From UBA2965 sp036526135 (GTDB taxonomy: Bacteria > Pseudomonadota > Gammaproteobacteria > Pseudomonadales > Azotimanducaceae), in assembly GCA_036526135.1 (NCBI GenBank), contig DATCZA010000007.1:50469-114468 (forward strand): DNA of 64,000 nucleotides, written 5' to 3'. Shown piece after piece: positions 44,222 through 53,071 of the stretch. Position numbers and translations under genes: made by a program. Position 1 is the stretch's first letter. Every line of letters starts with the position of its first letter. The notes below the pieces were generated by a model. That model was not told the DNA's origin. It searched no databases and saw only the letters and a program-made list of their open reading frames with translations.

Positions 44222-46024
44222 TCAGCCAGCGCGCTTGCGCTCATGTTCTTTCAGCCACTGCTTGCGGACGCGTATCGCGGTTGGCGTGATCTCGACCAGC
44301 TCGTCATCGTCTATGAACTCGAGCGCCTGCTCCAGCCCGAGCCTGATCGGCGTGGTGAGCAGAATATTCTCGTCGCTGCCCGATGCGCGAATATTGGTCA
44401 GCTTCTTCTCCTTCATGGGGTTGACCGTCAGGTCGTTGTCGCGGCTGTGCACGCCGACCACCATGCCTTCGTAAACCTCATCGTTCGGACCGATCATCAG
44501 CCGGCCGCGGTTCTGCAGGTTGAACAGCGCGTAGGCCACCGCCTTGCCCTTGGCGTTGGAGACGAGCACCCCGTTCGTGCGGCGGCCGATCTCTCCGTCG
44601 AAGCGCGGACCGTACCCGGCGGAGGCGTACGTCATGACGCCGGTGCCCGACGTCATGGACAGAAACTGAGGGCGATAGCCCATCAGCCCGCGCGTGGGAA
44701 TCCGGTAGCGCAGCCGCACCCGCCCATGGCCGTCCGGGTGCATCTCCTGCAGCTCGCCGCGGCGCTCACCAAGGCTCTCCATCACCTTGCCCTGGTGCTC
44801 ATCGTCCACGTCGATGGTGATCGTCTCGTAGGGTTCGACCAACCGACCATCCTCTTCCTTCATGATGACCCGGGGTCTCGAGACCGCCACCTCGTAGCCT
44901 TCCCTGCGCATGGTCTCGATCAGCACCGAGAGGTGGAGCTCGCCGCGGCCCGAGACCTCGAACCGATCCGGGTCGTCGGTTTCGGCCACCGCAAGCGCAA
45001 CGTTGTGAGAGGCTTCCCTGAGCAATCGCTCGCGCAGCTGGCGGCTCGTGAGGAACGACCCGTCGCGCCCGGCGAAGGGGGAGGTGTTCACGCAGAACAT
45101 CATGGTCAGGGTCGGCTCGTCCACAGTCAGCGGAGGAAGCGCTTCGACGTGCTCGGGCGCGCAGATCGTGTCCGAAATGCCGATCTCCTCGACGCCCGTC
45201 ACGCACACGATGTCGCCCGCGCCTGCCTCCTCCCTCTCGATCCGCTCCAAGCCGTGGTAGCCGAGAACGGCCAGCACCCGTGCTTTACGCGTCCGGCCAT
45301 TGCGATCCACAACGACCACCGGGGTGTTGCGCGCGAGCCGTCCGCGACGTATGCGTCCCACGCCCATCACGCCGACGTAGCTGGAGTAGTCGAGGGAGCT
45401 GATCTGCATCTGCAGCGGCCCGTCCGCGTCCACGCTGGGAGGCGGAACGTGGGCGATGATGCTCTGCAGCAGCGGGGTCATGTCGTCTACCAGCGCGTCG
45501 GGCTCGGGCCCCGCCTGCCCCAGCAGCGCCGAGGTGTAGACCACGGGAAAGTCGAGCTGCTCGTCGCTCGCCCCGAGGCTGTCGAACAGGTCGAACACCT
45601 GATCGATTACCCGGTAAGGATCGGCGCCGGGACGATCCACCTTGTTGACCACGACGATGGGGCTCAACCCCGCGGCGAACGCCTTCTCCGTCACGAAGCG
45701 GGTCTGGGGCATGGGCCCTTCGACGGCGTCCACCAGCAGGAGGACCGAGTCCACCATGGAGAGGATGCGTTCGACTTCGCCGCCGAAATCCGCATGACCC
45801 GGGGTATCGACGATATTGATCCGGTAGCCTTCGTACTCGATGGCCGTGTTCTTCGACAGAATGGTGATGCCGCGCTCCCGTTCGAGCTCGTTGCTGTCCA
45901 TCACCCGCTCGGGCTGGTCGCGGTCGAGCGAGCCGGTCTGCTGCAGCAGCCGGTCTACAAGGGTGGTCTTGCCATGGTCGACATGGGCGATGATGGCGAC
46001 GTTGCGCAGGTGGTCAGTGTTCAT
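44222..46024 (-). CDS. typA: Translational GTPase TypA/BipA
   Basis: A 600-residue ribosome-binding GTPase needed for growth under stress and in the cold. Start MNTDHLRNVAIIAHVDHGKTTLVDRLLQQTG (G1), followed by RGITILSKNTAI (switch I), VDTPGHADFGGEVERIL (switch II), VVVNKVDRPGADP (G4) and YTSALLGQAG (G5); the EF-G-like domains and the C-terminal TypA domain follow. The open frame extends 88 codons upstream, but the ATG at 46024 is the conserved start. Confidence 0.96.
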   Translation of the reverse strand: MNTDHLRNVAIIAHVDHGKTTLVDRLLQQTGSLDRDQPERVMDSNELERERGITILSKNTAIEYEGYRINIVDTPGHADFGGEVERILSMVDSVLLLVDAVEGPMPQTRFVTEKAFAAGLSPIVVVNKVDRPGADPYRVIDQVFDLFDSLGASDEQLDFPVVYTSALLGQAGPEPDALVDDMTPLLQSIIAHVPPPSVDADGPLQMQISSLDYSSYVGVMGVGRIRRGRLARNTPVVVVDRNGRTRKARVLAVLGYHGLERIEREEAGAGDIVCVTGVEEIGISDTICAPEHVEALPPLTVDEPTLTMMFCVNTSPFAGRDGSFLTSRQLRERLLREASHNVALAVAETDDPDRFEVSGRGELHLSVLIETMRREGYEVAVSRPRVIMKEEDGRLVEPYETITIDVDDEHQGKVMESLGERRGELQEMHPDGHGRVRLRYRIPTRGLMGYRPQFLSMTSGTGVMTYASAGYGPRFDGEIGRRTNGVLVSNAKGKAVAYALFNLQNRGRLMIGPNDEVYEGMVVGVHSRDNDLTVNPMKEKKLTNIRASGSDENILLTTPIRLGLEQALEFIDDDELVEITPTAIRVRKQWLKEHERKRAG

Positions 46025-46151
46025 TGATCCATTACAATGCGCGGCTTGAAGCACCAAAGCCGACAGACGGCATGAACGGCGCCTGCGGCGGGGGAGCATC
46101 AATCGGGCAGCAGCGGCAGCGGTTATGCCGCGGCCAAAAAGGTGGCGAATT

Positions 46152-47207
46152 ATGGCGGAACAGCGAAGGGCTGTCGCGTTAATTTCGGGCGGTCTCGACT
46201 CCATGCTGGCGGCAAAGGTCGTCATGGAGCAGGGCGTCCACGTGGAGGGCGTCAACTTCTTCACGGGCTTCTGCGTGGAGGGCCACACTCACGCCATCCG
46301 GGAAAAGGACCGCAACAAGCCCAAGCGCAACAACGCGCTGTGGGTTGCCGAGCAGCTCGGTATCAGGCTGCACATCATCGACGTCATCGACGAGTACAAG
46401 GACGTCCTGCTCAATCCGAAGCACGGCTACGGGGCTCATCTGAACCCCTGCCTGGACTGCAAAGTATTCATGGTGCGCAAGGCGCTGGCCTGGAGCTTCA
46501 TGGAGGAAAACGGCTTTGACTTCATCGTCACCGGGGAGGTCATCGGTCAGCGTCCGAAAAGCCAGCGCAAGGAAACCATGCCGATCATTGCGCGGGAGTC
46601 CGGAGCAGACGACCGGCTGCTCAGACCGCTATGCGCCAAGCACCTTCCCCCGACGCTGCCTGAACGCGAGGGCTGGGTCGATCGCGAAGCCCTCTACGAC
46701 TTCCATGGACGCAACCGCAAGCCGCAGTTCGCTCTGGCGCGCCGCTTCGGCTTCGAGGACTGGTCCCAGCCGGCTGGAGGGTGCTGTTTCCTCACGAACG
46801 CGCAGTACTCGGCCAAGCTGACCGATCTCTGGCAGGCAAAGGGATCGCGAGACTACGAGCTGGACGACATCATGCTGCTGAAGGTCGGCCGCCACCTGCG
46901 GCCGCGGCCCCATTTCAAGTTGATCATCGGCCGCGAGCTCGGCGAGAACCGGTTTCTGCAGGGCTACCGCCACCAGTTCACGAGCCTGACCGCCATCAGC
47001 CACAAGGGGCCGCTGGCCCTCATCGACGGAGACGCCGGCGCCGATGACATCGAGCTGGCAGCACGTATCCTGGCCCGATACGGTCAAGGCAGAGATGCAG
47101 CCAGGGTTGAGGTGATCGCCGCGGAGCCAGGCGGCGCGGAAACCCGCCTGAGCGTTGCGCCGCTCGCCGAGGCCGATATTGGGACCGATTGGCATGTCGG
47201 AGCTTGA
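46152..47207 (+). CDS. PP-loop ATPase, putative tRNA sulfur transferase (MnmA/ThiI-like)
   Basis: This 351-residue protein has the PP-loop SGGLDS near the N-terminus (RRAVALISGGLDSMLAAKVVM), NPCLDCKVFM with a CxxC pair, FDFIVTGEVIGQRPKSQRKE, LLRPLCAKHLPPTLPEREGWVDR and AGGCCFLTNAQYSAKL with adjacent cysteines. These are features of adenylating thiouridylases: ATP activates a base and cysteine persulfide donates sulfur. It is not E. coli MnmA or ThiI itself. A TusA-like carrier overlaps its end by 14 bases, pointing to sulfur relay to this enzyme. The exact tRNA base is unknown. The ATG at 46152 follows AAGGTGGCGA. Confidence 0.8.
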   Translation: MAEQRRAVALISGGLDSMLAAKVVMEQGVHVEGVNFFTGFCVEGHTHAIREKDRNKPKRNNALWVAEQLGIRLHIIDVIDEYKDVLLNPKHGYGAHLNPCLDCKVFMVRKALAWSFMEENGFDFIVTGEVIGQRPKSQRKETMPIIARESGADDRLLRPLCAKHLPPTLPEREGWVDREALYDFHGRNRKPQFALARRFGFEDWSQPAGGCCFLTNAQYSAKLTDLWQAKGSRDYELDDIMLLKVGRHLRPRPHFKLIIGRELGENRFLQGYRHQFTSLTAISHKGPLALIDGDAGADDIELAARILARYGQGRDAARVEVIAAEPGGAETRLSVAPLAEADIGTDWHVGA

Positions 47208-47478
47208 AACATTGGATGCTCGGGGGTTACTGTGCCCCCTGCCGGTGATAAGAACCCAGGAAAAGGTCAAAGGGCTCCCACCGGGCACCGTCGTCGAGAT
47301 CGTTGCCACCGACCCAGGCGTGATGCAGGACATTCCGGCCTGGTGCCGGGTCCACGGGCACGAGCTCATCTCGATGACGGAAGGTGAAGAAGAAGCGGCC
47401 GCCGAAGGGAAGGCCGACGCAGACAGATTGATCCGGGGAGGACGTGAAATAAGAGTCAGGATCAAAGTGCGCCAGTAA
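47194..47478 (+). CDS. TusA-family sulfur carrier protein
   Basis: A 94-residue protein of the TusA/SirA fold, with ETLDARGLLCPLPVIRTQEKVKGLPPGTVVEIVATDPGVMQDIPAWCRVHGHEL. The cysteine in LCPLPV would carry persulfide sulfur. It overlaps the upstream PP-loop gene by 14 bases, so the two are co-produced and probably act together. An acidic insertion (EGEEEAAAEGKADAD) near the C-terminus is longer than in E. coli TusA. Confidence 0.9.
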   Translation: MSELETLDARGLLCPLPVIRTQEKVKGLPPGTVVEIVATDPGVMQDIPAWCRVHGHELISMTEGEEEAAAEGKADADRLIRGGREIRVRIKVRQ

Positions 47479-47487
47479 TGCTGATAG

Positions 47488-47504
47488 TGCACCAAAATGG
47501 TGCG
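47488..47504 (+). promoter_or_regulatory. NtrC-binding site upstream of glnA
   Basis: TGCACCA-AAA-TGGTGCG matches the NtrC consensus TGCACCA-N3-TGGTGCA at 13 of 14 specified positions. It lies about 100 bp upstream of the sigma-54 promoter, a normal enhancer distance. A weaker copy is at 47507-47523, and a possible third at 47530-47546. Confidence 0.8.
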
Positions 47505-47588
47505 TAAGCACCACTTTCTCGCATCCATTCGCACTATTTCTGAGCGCCTGTGAGCCGGCACTAACCTCTGATATCAAGAAAATGGCCG

Positions 47589-47604
47589 TGGCACGCTTAC
47601 TGCA
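47589..47604 (+). promoter_or_regulatory. Sigma-54 promoter of glnA
   Basis: TGGCACG-CTTA-CTGCA matches the -24/-12 consensus TGGCACG-N4-TTGCW apart from one base. The GG and GC pairs have the required 10-bp spacing. The transcript would start near 47616, about 60 bases before glnA. Confidence 0.8.
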
Positions 47605-47677
47605 TTCCGCGGTCGCACGGCGCGGATACCGCAAAAGACATTACTACGCACACCCTAGAAAGGAGCACGTACACACA

Positions 47678-49090
47678 ATGGCCGAAAATACTCTGAAACT
47701 CATCAAGGACAACGACGTCAAGTGGGTGGATCTGCGCTTCACCGACCCGAAGGGAAAGGAACAGCACACCACCATACCGGCGCACCGGCTCGACGCCGAC
47801 GCGCTCAATGACGGTTTCATGTTCGACGGCTCGTCCATCTCCGGCTGGAAGTCCATCAACGAGTCGGACATGATCCTCATGCCCGACGACTCCACTCCCG
47901 TCATCGACCCGTTCCGGGACGACACGACCCTGAACCTGCGCTGCGACATCATCGAGCCCTCCACCATGCAGCCCTACGACCGGGATCCGCGCTCTCTGGC
48001 CAAGCGGGCGGAGGCTTACCTGACTTCCACCGGAATCGGCGATACCGCCTACTTCGGGCCCGAGAACGAGTTTTTCGTGTTCGACGACGTGCGCTGGAAG
48101 GTGGAAATGAGCGGCGCGTCCTACAGCATCGGCGCTGAGGAGGCAGCCTGGGAATCCCATTCCGAGTTCGAAGGTGGCAATCTGGGCCACCGCCCGTCCG
48201 TGAAGGGCGGCTACTTCCCCGTGCCCCCGGTGGATTCCGCCGCCGATCTGCGCTCGGCCATGTGCTCGGCGATGATGGCCATGGGCCTGGACGTCGAGGT
48301 GCACCACCACGAAGTGGCAACCGCCTGTCAGAACGAGATCGGCGCACGCTTCAACACTCTGGTGCGTAAAGCCGACGAGGTGCAGATATACAAATATTGC
48401 GTGCACAACGTGGCGGACGCTTACGGCAAGACGGCGACCTTCATGCCCAAGCCGCTCGTTGGCGACAACGGCAACGGCATGCACGTTCACCAGTCCATCG
48501 CCAAGGGGGACACCAACGTATTCCACGGCGACGAGTACGCGGGGCTCTCAAAGACGGCTCTGTACTACATCGGCGGGATCATCAAGCATGCAAGGGCCAT
48601 CAACGCGTTTGCGAATGCCAGCACCAACTCCTACAAGCGGCTGGTGCCAGGCTTCGAGGCCCCCGTGCTCCTGGCTTACTCCGCCCGCAACCGATCCGCA
48701 TCGATCCGGGTTCCCTACATTCAGGGCGGAAACCCCCGGGCCTATCGGGTCGAAGTCCGCTTCCCGGACAGCACCGGAAACCCGTACCTGACCTTCGCCG
48801 CCATGCTCATGGCCGGGCTCGACGGCATCCAGAACGAGATCCATCCTGGCGACTCGTTCGACAAGGATCTCTATGACCTGCCCGCCGAAGAGCTGGAGGG
48901 CGTGCCGACCGTCTGCTCTTCTTTGGAGCAGGCGCTGCAGGCTCTCGACGAGGACCGCGACTTCCTCAAGGCCGGCGGCGTGTTCTCCGACGGCATGATC
49001 GACGGCTATCTCGCCCTCAAGCAGCAGGAAGTGGACTACCTGAATTCCACGACCCACCCCGCTGAGTTCGAGATGTATTACAGCGTGTAA
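47678..49090 (+). CDS. glnA: Glutamine synthetase type I
   Basis: This 470-residue GSI-beta enzyme makes glutamine from glutamate, ammonium and ATP; with gltBD it forms the ammonium-assimilation cycle. Seen motifs: FDGSSISGWKSINESDMIL, FGPENEFFVFDDV, HHHEVATACQNEIGARF, NGNGMHVHQS, NSYKRLVPGFEAP and RVPYIQGG. The adenylylation loop KDLYDLPAEE keeps the tyrosine modified by GlnE. The ATG at 47678 has AAAGGAG 13 bases upstream, a longer spacing than ideal. It is followed by a strong terminator, and its upstream DNA carries NtrC and sigma-54 sites. Confidence 0.98.
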   Translation: MAENTLKLIKDNDVKWVDLRFTDPKGKEQHTTIPAHRLDADALNDGFMFDGSSISGWKSINESDMILMPDDSTPVIDPFRDDTTLNLRCDIIEPSTMQPYDRDPRSLAKRAEAYLTSTGIGDTAYFGPENEFFVFDDVRWKVEMSGASYSIGAEEAAWESHSEFEGGNLGHRPSVKGGYFPVPPVDSAADLRSAMCSAMMAMGLDVEVHHHEVATACQNEIGARFNTLVRKADEVQIYKYCVHNVADAYGKTATFMPKPLVGDNGNGMHVHQSIAKGDTNVFHGDEYAGLSKTALYYIGGIIKHARAINAFANASTNSYKRLVPGFEAPVLLAYSARNRSASIRVPYIQGGNPRAYRVEVRFPDSTGNPYLTFAAMLMAGLDGIQNEIHPGDSFDKDLYDLPAEELEGVPTVCSSLEQALQALDEDRDFLKAGGVFSDGMIDGYLALKQQEVDYLNSTTHPAEFEMYYSV

Positions 49091-49100
49091 GACGCCCTCG

Positions 49101-49117
49101 CGCGGGTTTCGCCCGCG
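49101..49117. other. Hairpin after glnA
   Basis: CGCGGG-TTTCG-CCCGCG forms a 6-bp GC stem between the glnA stop and the main terminator. It could slow the polymerase or protect the transcript end; no U-tract follows. Confidence 0.5.
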
Positions 49118-49120
49118 GCA

Positions 49121-49156
49121 AAGCCCCAACTCGTTTACGAATTGGGGCTTTTTTTT
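49121..49156 (+). terminator. Rho-independent terminator of glnA
   Basis: AAGCCCCAA pairs with TTGGGGCTT, and the stem continues after a C/A mismatch as TCGT/ACGA around a TT loop. Eight T residues (49149-49156) follow. Confidence 0.93.
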
Positions 49157-49203
49157 GCCTCGGCGTGGTCCAAAATGGCTGAATCCAACCCAAGGCGGGC
49201 AAC

Positions 49204-49821
49204 ATGCAGCTACTGGCAACACTGAAAAGAATTGCATTTCTGAGCATCATATCCACGCCCTGGCTGATGCTGAGCACGCAGTCCATGGCCGGAACGACGA
49301 TCTACAAAACCGTCGACGAGGACGGCAACGTGGTGTTCACGGACACGCCGCCCAGAGCCGATGGGCCTTCCGAGACGATCACCCTGACATCCCCCAACTC
49401 TTTCGATCCCGCAGAAGCAGGCACCGAGGGCTCCGGCCGCCAGCTCTGGATAGTTGATCCAGACGCCGAAGGGGAAGCCTCTGGCGAGTTCTACGGGGCA
49501 TTGACGGTCACTTCCCCAGCAGACGACGAGAGCATCCGGGAAAACGCAGGAAACGTGACGGTTACGGTGAAGCTGGAGCCGCCGAACCTGCAGCCTGGTC
49601 ACCGAATACGCCTCCTGCTCGATGGCTCCCCCACGGGCGGCACCAACACGACCGGGCGTTTCGCCCTCAGCAACGTGGACCGCGGTACGCACTCGCTGAA
49701 GGCAGAGGTCGTGGACGACGCCGGAAAGCTGATCTACGCGGGCCCGTCGTCCACCTTCCACCTGCAGCGCTATTCGGTTCTCAACGCGCCCAAGCGCCCG
49801 GTGAACCCGATCAACAACTGA
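49204..49821 (+). CDS. Exported DUF4124-domain protein
   Basis: A 205-residue protein with a signal peptide (ATLKRIAFLSIISTPWLMLSTQSMAG) and an N-terminal DUF4124 motif TTIYKTVDEDGNVVFTDTPP. The rest is a beta-rich Ig-like domain (GALTVTSPADDESIRENAGNVTVTVKLEPPNLQPGHRIRLLLDGSPTGG) resembling carbohydrate or cell-surface binding sandwich folds. Genes of this kind lie between glnA and ntrB in many gammaproteobacteria; the function is unknown. It has its own position after the glnA terminator. Confidence 0.85.
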   Translation: MQLLATLKRIAFLSIISTPWLMLSTQSMAGTTIYKTVDEDGNVVFTDTPPRADGPSETITLTSPNSFDPAEAGTEGSGRQLWIVDPDAEGEASGEFYGALTVTSPADDESIRENAGNVTVTVKLEPPNLQPGHRIRLLLDGSPTGGTNTTGRFALSNVDRGTHSLKAEVVDDAGKLIYAGPSSTFHLQRYSVLNAPKRPVNPINN

Positions 49822-49897
49822 CCCGACACCGCAGGGCCCATTCGACCACGCCGGATCGCGAGGGCGGCCGTCAACCGGCCGCACCACAATCGACCTT

Positions 49898-49914
49898 TGC
49901 ACCGTATTGGTGCA
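49898..49914 (+). promoter_or_regulatory. NtrC-binding site upstream of ntrB
   Basis: TGCACCG-TAT-TGGTGCA matches the NtrC consensus at 13 of 14 positions. In E. coli a similar site at glnLp lets NtrC-P limit its own operon, which is a fair expectation here. Confidence 0.75.
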
Positions 49915-50077
49915 TACTGCCTGGGGCACGGCGCCGCTAACGCAAGGGGGTGCCCGCCCTGATCGGCCTTTTATTCCGGCAATGAGACCGAAGTAAATAC
50001 TCACTCACGTCTTGCAGCCTGATCGCGAGGAGTTGGACCGTTTCTTGCGTCAGGAGCACGCATTCCGTCAACGCCCC

Positions 50078-51202
50078 ATGACTCAGACACACGGGAACAC
50101 TGCCTACAACATGCCGTCTCTGGCCAAATCCGACATCCTGGACCAGCTAACGGGCGCGGTGATCGTCTGCGATGGCTCTCTGAGGGTCTGCTACATGAAC
50201 CCCGCCGCGGAGTCTCTGCTGAACACGAGCGAGCATCAGAGCACCGGGGTGCAGCTCGCGGAACTGCTCTTCGACGCCGCCGCTTCGCCGTTCGCGGATC
50301 TGGCGGGCATCTTCACCACAGAGCAGTCCATCACCAAAAGAGCGGCGCAATTCCAGCTGCGCGACGGCACCGAGGTGATTGCCGACCTGACCGCCTCCCT
50401 GGAGCCGAACTCCGGTCACCTGGTCATCGAGCTGCAGCCCTTGAACCGCCTGCTTCGGATCAACCGCGACGAGCACTCGTTCTTCTCCCAGCAGACTACC
50501 CGTACTCTGATCAGGGGGCTCGCTCACGAGGTGAAGAACCCGCTCGGCGGCCTGCGGGGCGCTGCCCAGCTGCTCCAGCGCGAGCTCGACGCCAGCGAGC
50601 TGACCGAGTACACGCGCATCATCATCGAGGAGGCGGACCGCCTCACCCAGCTCGTGGACAACATGCTGGGATCGAACCGTCAGCCCGAGTACGCGGACGT
50701 GAACATTCACGAGCTTCTCGAGCACGTGGTGCGGCTGGTGGATGCGGAGCTCGGCGGCCGGGTCAAATTTGCCAGGGACTACGACCCCAGCCTGCCGCCG
50801 ATTCGGGCCGATCGCGCGCAGCTCGTCCAGGCGCTGATCAACATTGTCAGAAACGCCGGCCAGGCCCTGGGTGAGACGGCCAACCCCTCCATCACGCTGA
50901 GAACCAGGGCAGTCAGGCAGTTCACCATCGGCTCTACCCGGCATCGGGTCGTGTTGCAGATCGAGATAGCCGACAACGGACCCGGAATACCCGAAGGCAT
51001 GGTGGACCAGATCTGGTTCCCGATGATCAGCGGGCGAGCCGACGGCACCGGTCTGGGGCTGGCCATTACCCAATCCATCGTTGGCCATCACAACGGGATC
51101 ATCGAGTGCGTCAGCCGCCCCGGGGACACCCGCTTTTCGGTATTCCTGCCCGTCGAGAGCAACGGCGAGCACATCGAACAACTGGAGAATTCGCAGCCGT
51201 GA
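50078..51202 (+). CDS. ntrB: Nitrogen regulation sensor kinase NtrB
   Basis: A cytoplasmic histidine kinase/phosphatase that controls NtrC in response to PII and glutamine. A PAS domain (ILDQLTGAVIVCDGSLRVCYMNPAAESLL) is followed by the phosphorylation site RGLAHEVKNPLGGLRGAAQLL, the N-box LINIVRNAGQAL and the G-box ADNGPGIP and GTGLGLAITQSIV. The start is uncertain: ATG 50078 is used, but ATG 50111 and upstream TTG codons (50012, 50045) are open. Its stop overlaps the ntrC GTG. Confidence 0.94.
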   Translation: MTQTHGNTAYNMPSLAKSDILDQLTGAVIVCDGSLRVCYMNPAAESLLNTSEHQSTGVQLAELLFDAAASPFADLAGIFTTEQSITKRAAQFQLRDGTEVIADLTASLEPNSGHLVIELQPLNRLLRINRDEHSFFSQQTTRTLIRGLAHEVKNPLGGLRGAAQLLQRELDASELTEYTRIIIEEADRLTQLVDNMLGSNRQPEYADVNIHELLEHVVRLVDAELGGRVKFARDYDPSLPPIRADRAQLVQALINIVRNAGQALGETANPSITLRTRAVRQFTIGSTRHRVVLQIEIADNGPGIPEGMVDQIWFPMISGRADGTGLGLAITQSIVGHHNGIIECVSRPGDTRFSVFLPVESNGEHIEQLENSQP

Positions 51203-52599
51203 GAAATCGAGTCTGGGTCGTCGACGACGACCGGTCCATACGCTGGGTGCTGGAGCGGGCCATGCAGCAGGCTGACATTCCCATCGCCGCTTTCGCCTCG
51301 GCCGATCACGCCATGCATCACCTGCAGGACGAGCGGCCCGTCGCCGTCCTTACCGACGTGCGAATGCCCGGCATGGACGGCATGGAGTTCATTGGTCGCA
51401 TCCACGAGGCCTACCCGGAGCTGCCGGTCATCATCATGACGGCCCATTCCGACCTCGACAGCGCCGTCAACGCCTACCAGAGCGGCGCGTTCGAGTATCT
51501 GCCCAAACCGTTCGACGTGGACGAAGCCGTCGCCATCGTCAAACGGGCCATGACCTTTGCCCAGGAAGAAGCGCCGCCGCCGGCGCCCGAACAGGAAACC
51601 GCCCAGGAAATCATCGGCCAGGCGCCCGCCATGCAGGAGGTCTTCCGCGCCATCGGCCGGCTGGCACACTCCAACGTCACGGTCCTGATACGCGGCGCAT
51701 CGGGGTCGGGAAAGGAGCTGGTCGCCCGTGCGCTGCACCGCCACAGCCCCCGCGCGGAGGGCGAATTCGTCGCTTTGAACATGGCGGCCATACCGAGGGA
51801 GCTGGTGGAATCAGAGCTGTTCGGCCACGAAAAGGGCGCTTTCACGGGCGCCAACTCGCGACGCGAAGGGCGTTTCGAGCAGGCCGACGGCGGCACCCTG
51901 TTCCTGGACGAGATCGGCGACATGCCCGCAGAAACCCAGACCCGGCTGCTGCGCGTGCTGGCCGACGGGGAGTTCTATCGAGTGGGCGGACACTCCCCGG
52001 TCAAGGTGGACGTTCGCATCATCGCAGCAACCCACCAGGACCTCGAAGTTCGGGTGAGGGACGGCAGCTTCCGGGAGGATCTCTTTCACCGGCTGAACGT
52101 CATCAGCGTCCACGTGCCGACTCTGGCGGAACGGCGAACGGACATTCCCGCGCTGGCCAGCCATTTCCTGGAGCAGGCGGCGGAGGAACTGGGCGGCGAG
52201 CCCAAGATAATCCGTCCCGACACGATGGAGTACATGATGAATCTGAGCTGGCCAGGCAACGTGCGCCAGCTCGAGAACACCTGCCGCTGGCTCACCGTGA
52301 TGGCCTCCGGACGTGAAATCTATCTAGCCGACCTGCCGCCGGAGCTCGGCTCCGATGTGGTCGAGCAGGACACAAACGACAGCTGGGAACAGGCGCTGGA
52401 AGCCTGGGCCGACGACCTGCTGCGCGAGCCCGGCGGGCTGCCGCTGCTGGATGTGGCGATGCCGCGTTTCGAAAGCGTGGTCATCCGAGCCGCGCTCAGG
52501 CGCACCGGCGGGCGCAAGCGCGAGGCGGCCGAGCTGCTCGGCTGGGGACGCAACACGCTCACCCGGAAGATTGCCGAGCTCGGGATGACCGAACTCTGA
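51199..52599 (+). CDS. ntrC: Nitrogen regulation response regulator NtrC
   Basis: A 466-residue sigma-54 activator. The receiver domain has the acidic pocket VVDDDRS and phospho-acceptor Asp53 in LTDVRMPGMDG, with Lys in YLPKPFD. The AAA+ domain has GASGSGKELVARALH (Walker A), KGAFTGA (sigma-54 contact), GGTLFLDEIGDMP (Walker B) and LLRVL, followed by the arginine finger region. The C-terminal Fis-type helix-turn-helix is FESVVIRAALRRTGGRKREAAELLGWGRNTLTRKIAELG. GTG start at 51199 overlaps the ntrB stop by 4 bases. Targets visible in the window are glnA and ntrBC. Confidence 0.96.
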   Translation: MRNRVWVVDDDRSIRWVLERAMQQADIPIAAFASADHAMHHLQDERPVAVLTDVRMPGMDGMEFIGRIHEAYPELPVIIMTAHSDLDSAVNAYQSGAFEYLPKPFDVDEAVAIVKRAMTFAQEEAPPPAPEQETAQEIIGQAPAMQEVFRAIGRLAHSNVTVLIRGASGSGKELVARALHRHSPRAEGEFVALNMAAIPRELVESELFGHEKGAFTGANSRREGRFEQADGGTLFLDEIGDMPAETQTRLLRVLADGEFYRVGGHSPVKVDVRIIAATHQDLEVRVRDGSFREDLFHRLNVISVHVPTLAERRTDIPALASHFLEQAAEELGGEPKIIRPDTMEYMMNLSWPGNVRQLENTCRWLTVMASGREIYLADLPPELGSDVVEQDTNDSWEQALEAWADDLLREPGGLPLLDVAMPRFESVVIRAALRRTGGRKREAAELLGWGRNTLTRKIAELGMTEL

Positions 52600-52602
52600 G
52601 CC

Positions 52603-53070
52603 ATGCCCCTTCACGTCGTGCTGTACCAGCCGGAGATTCCGCCAAACACCGGCAACGTCATCCGCGTCTGCGCGAACACCGGCGCCCGTCTGCACCTGGT
52701 CGAGCCGCTCGGTTTCGAGATGGACGACTCAAGGCTCCGGCGGGCGGGGCTCGACTATCACGAGTTTGCTTGCGTCGACGTTCACGCCAGCCTGGACGAC
52801 GCGCTCGACGCCTGCGGGGGCGGACGGTGCTACGCGGTGAGCACGCGCGGTTCCAGACGCTTCTCGGAGATCACGTTCACCGACGGCGACGTGCTGCTCT
52901 TCGGTCCGGAGACCCGGGGGCTGCCGGCGGACGTGCTCGAGACGTTTCCAGCGGCGCACGTGCTGCGAATTCCCATGCGGGCGGGCTCGCGCAGCCTGAA
53001 CCTCTCCAACGCCGTCGCCGTTGTGGTCTACGAGGCGTGGAGACAGCTCGGCTACGCCGAGGGAACTTAG
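52603..53070 (+). CDS. trmL: tRNA (cytidine(34)-2'-O)-methyltransferase
   Basis: A 155-residue SPOUT-fold enzyme that methylates the wobble nucleotide of tRNA-Leu. Motifs are VLYQPEIPPNTGNVIRVCANTGARLHLVEPLGF, LLFGPETRGLP and RIPMRAGSRSLNLSNAVAVVVYEAWRQLGY, which form the deep trefoil knot. It begins 3 bases after ntrC and may be read with it. Confidence 0.95.
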   Translation: MPLHVVLYQPEIPPNTGNVIRVCANTGARLHLVEPLGFEMDDSRLRRAGLDYHEFACVDVHASLDDALDACGGGRCYAVSTRGSRRFSEITFTDGDVLLFGPETRGLPADVLETFPAAHVLRIPMRAGSRSLNLSNAVAVVVYEAWRQLGYAEGT

Positions 53071-53071
53071 A

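Noticed and set aside
46025..46288. N-terminal extension of TypA
   Set aside because: The added residues overlap the divergent PP-loop gene and lie before the conserved MNTDHLRN start.
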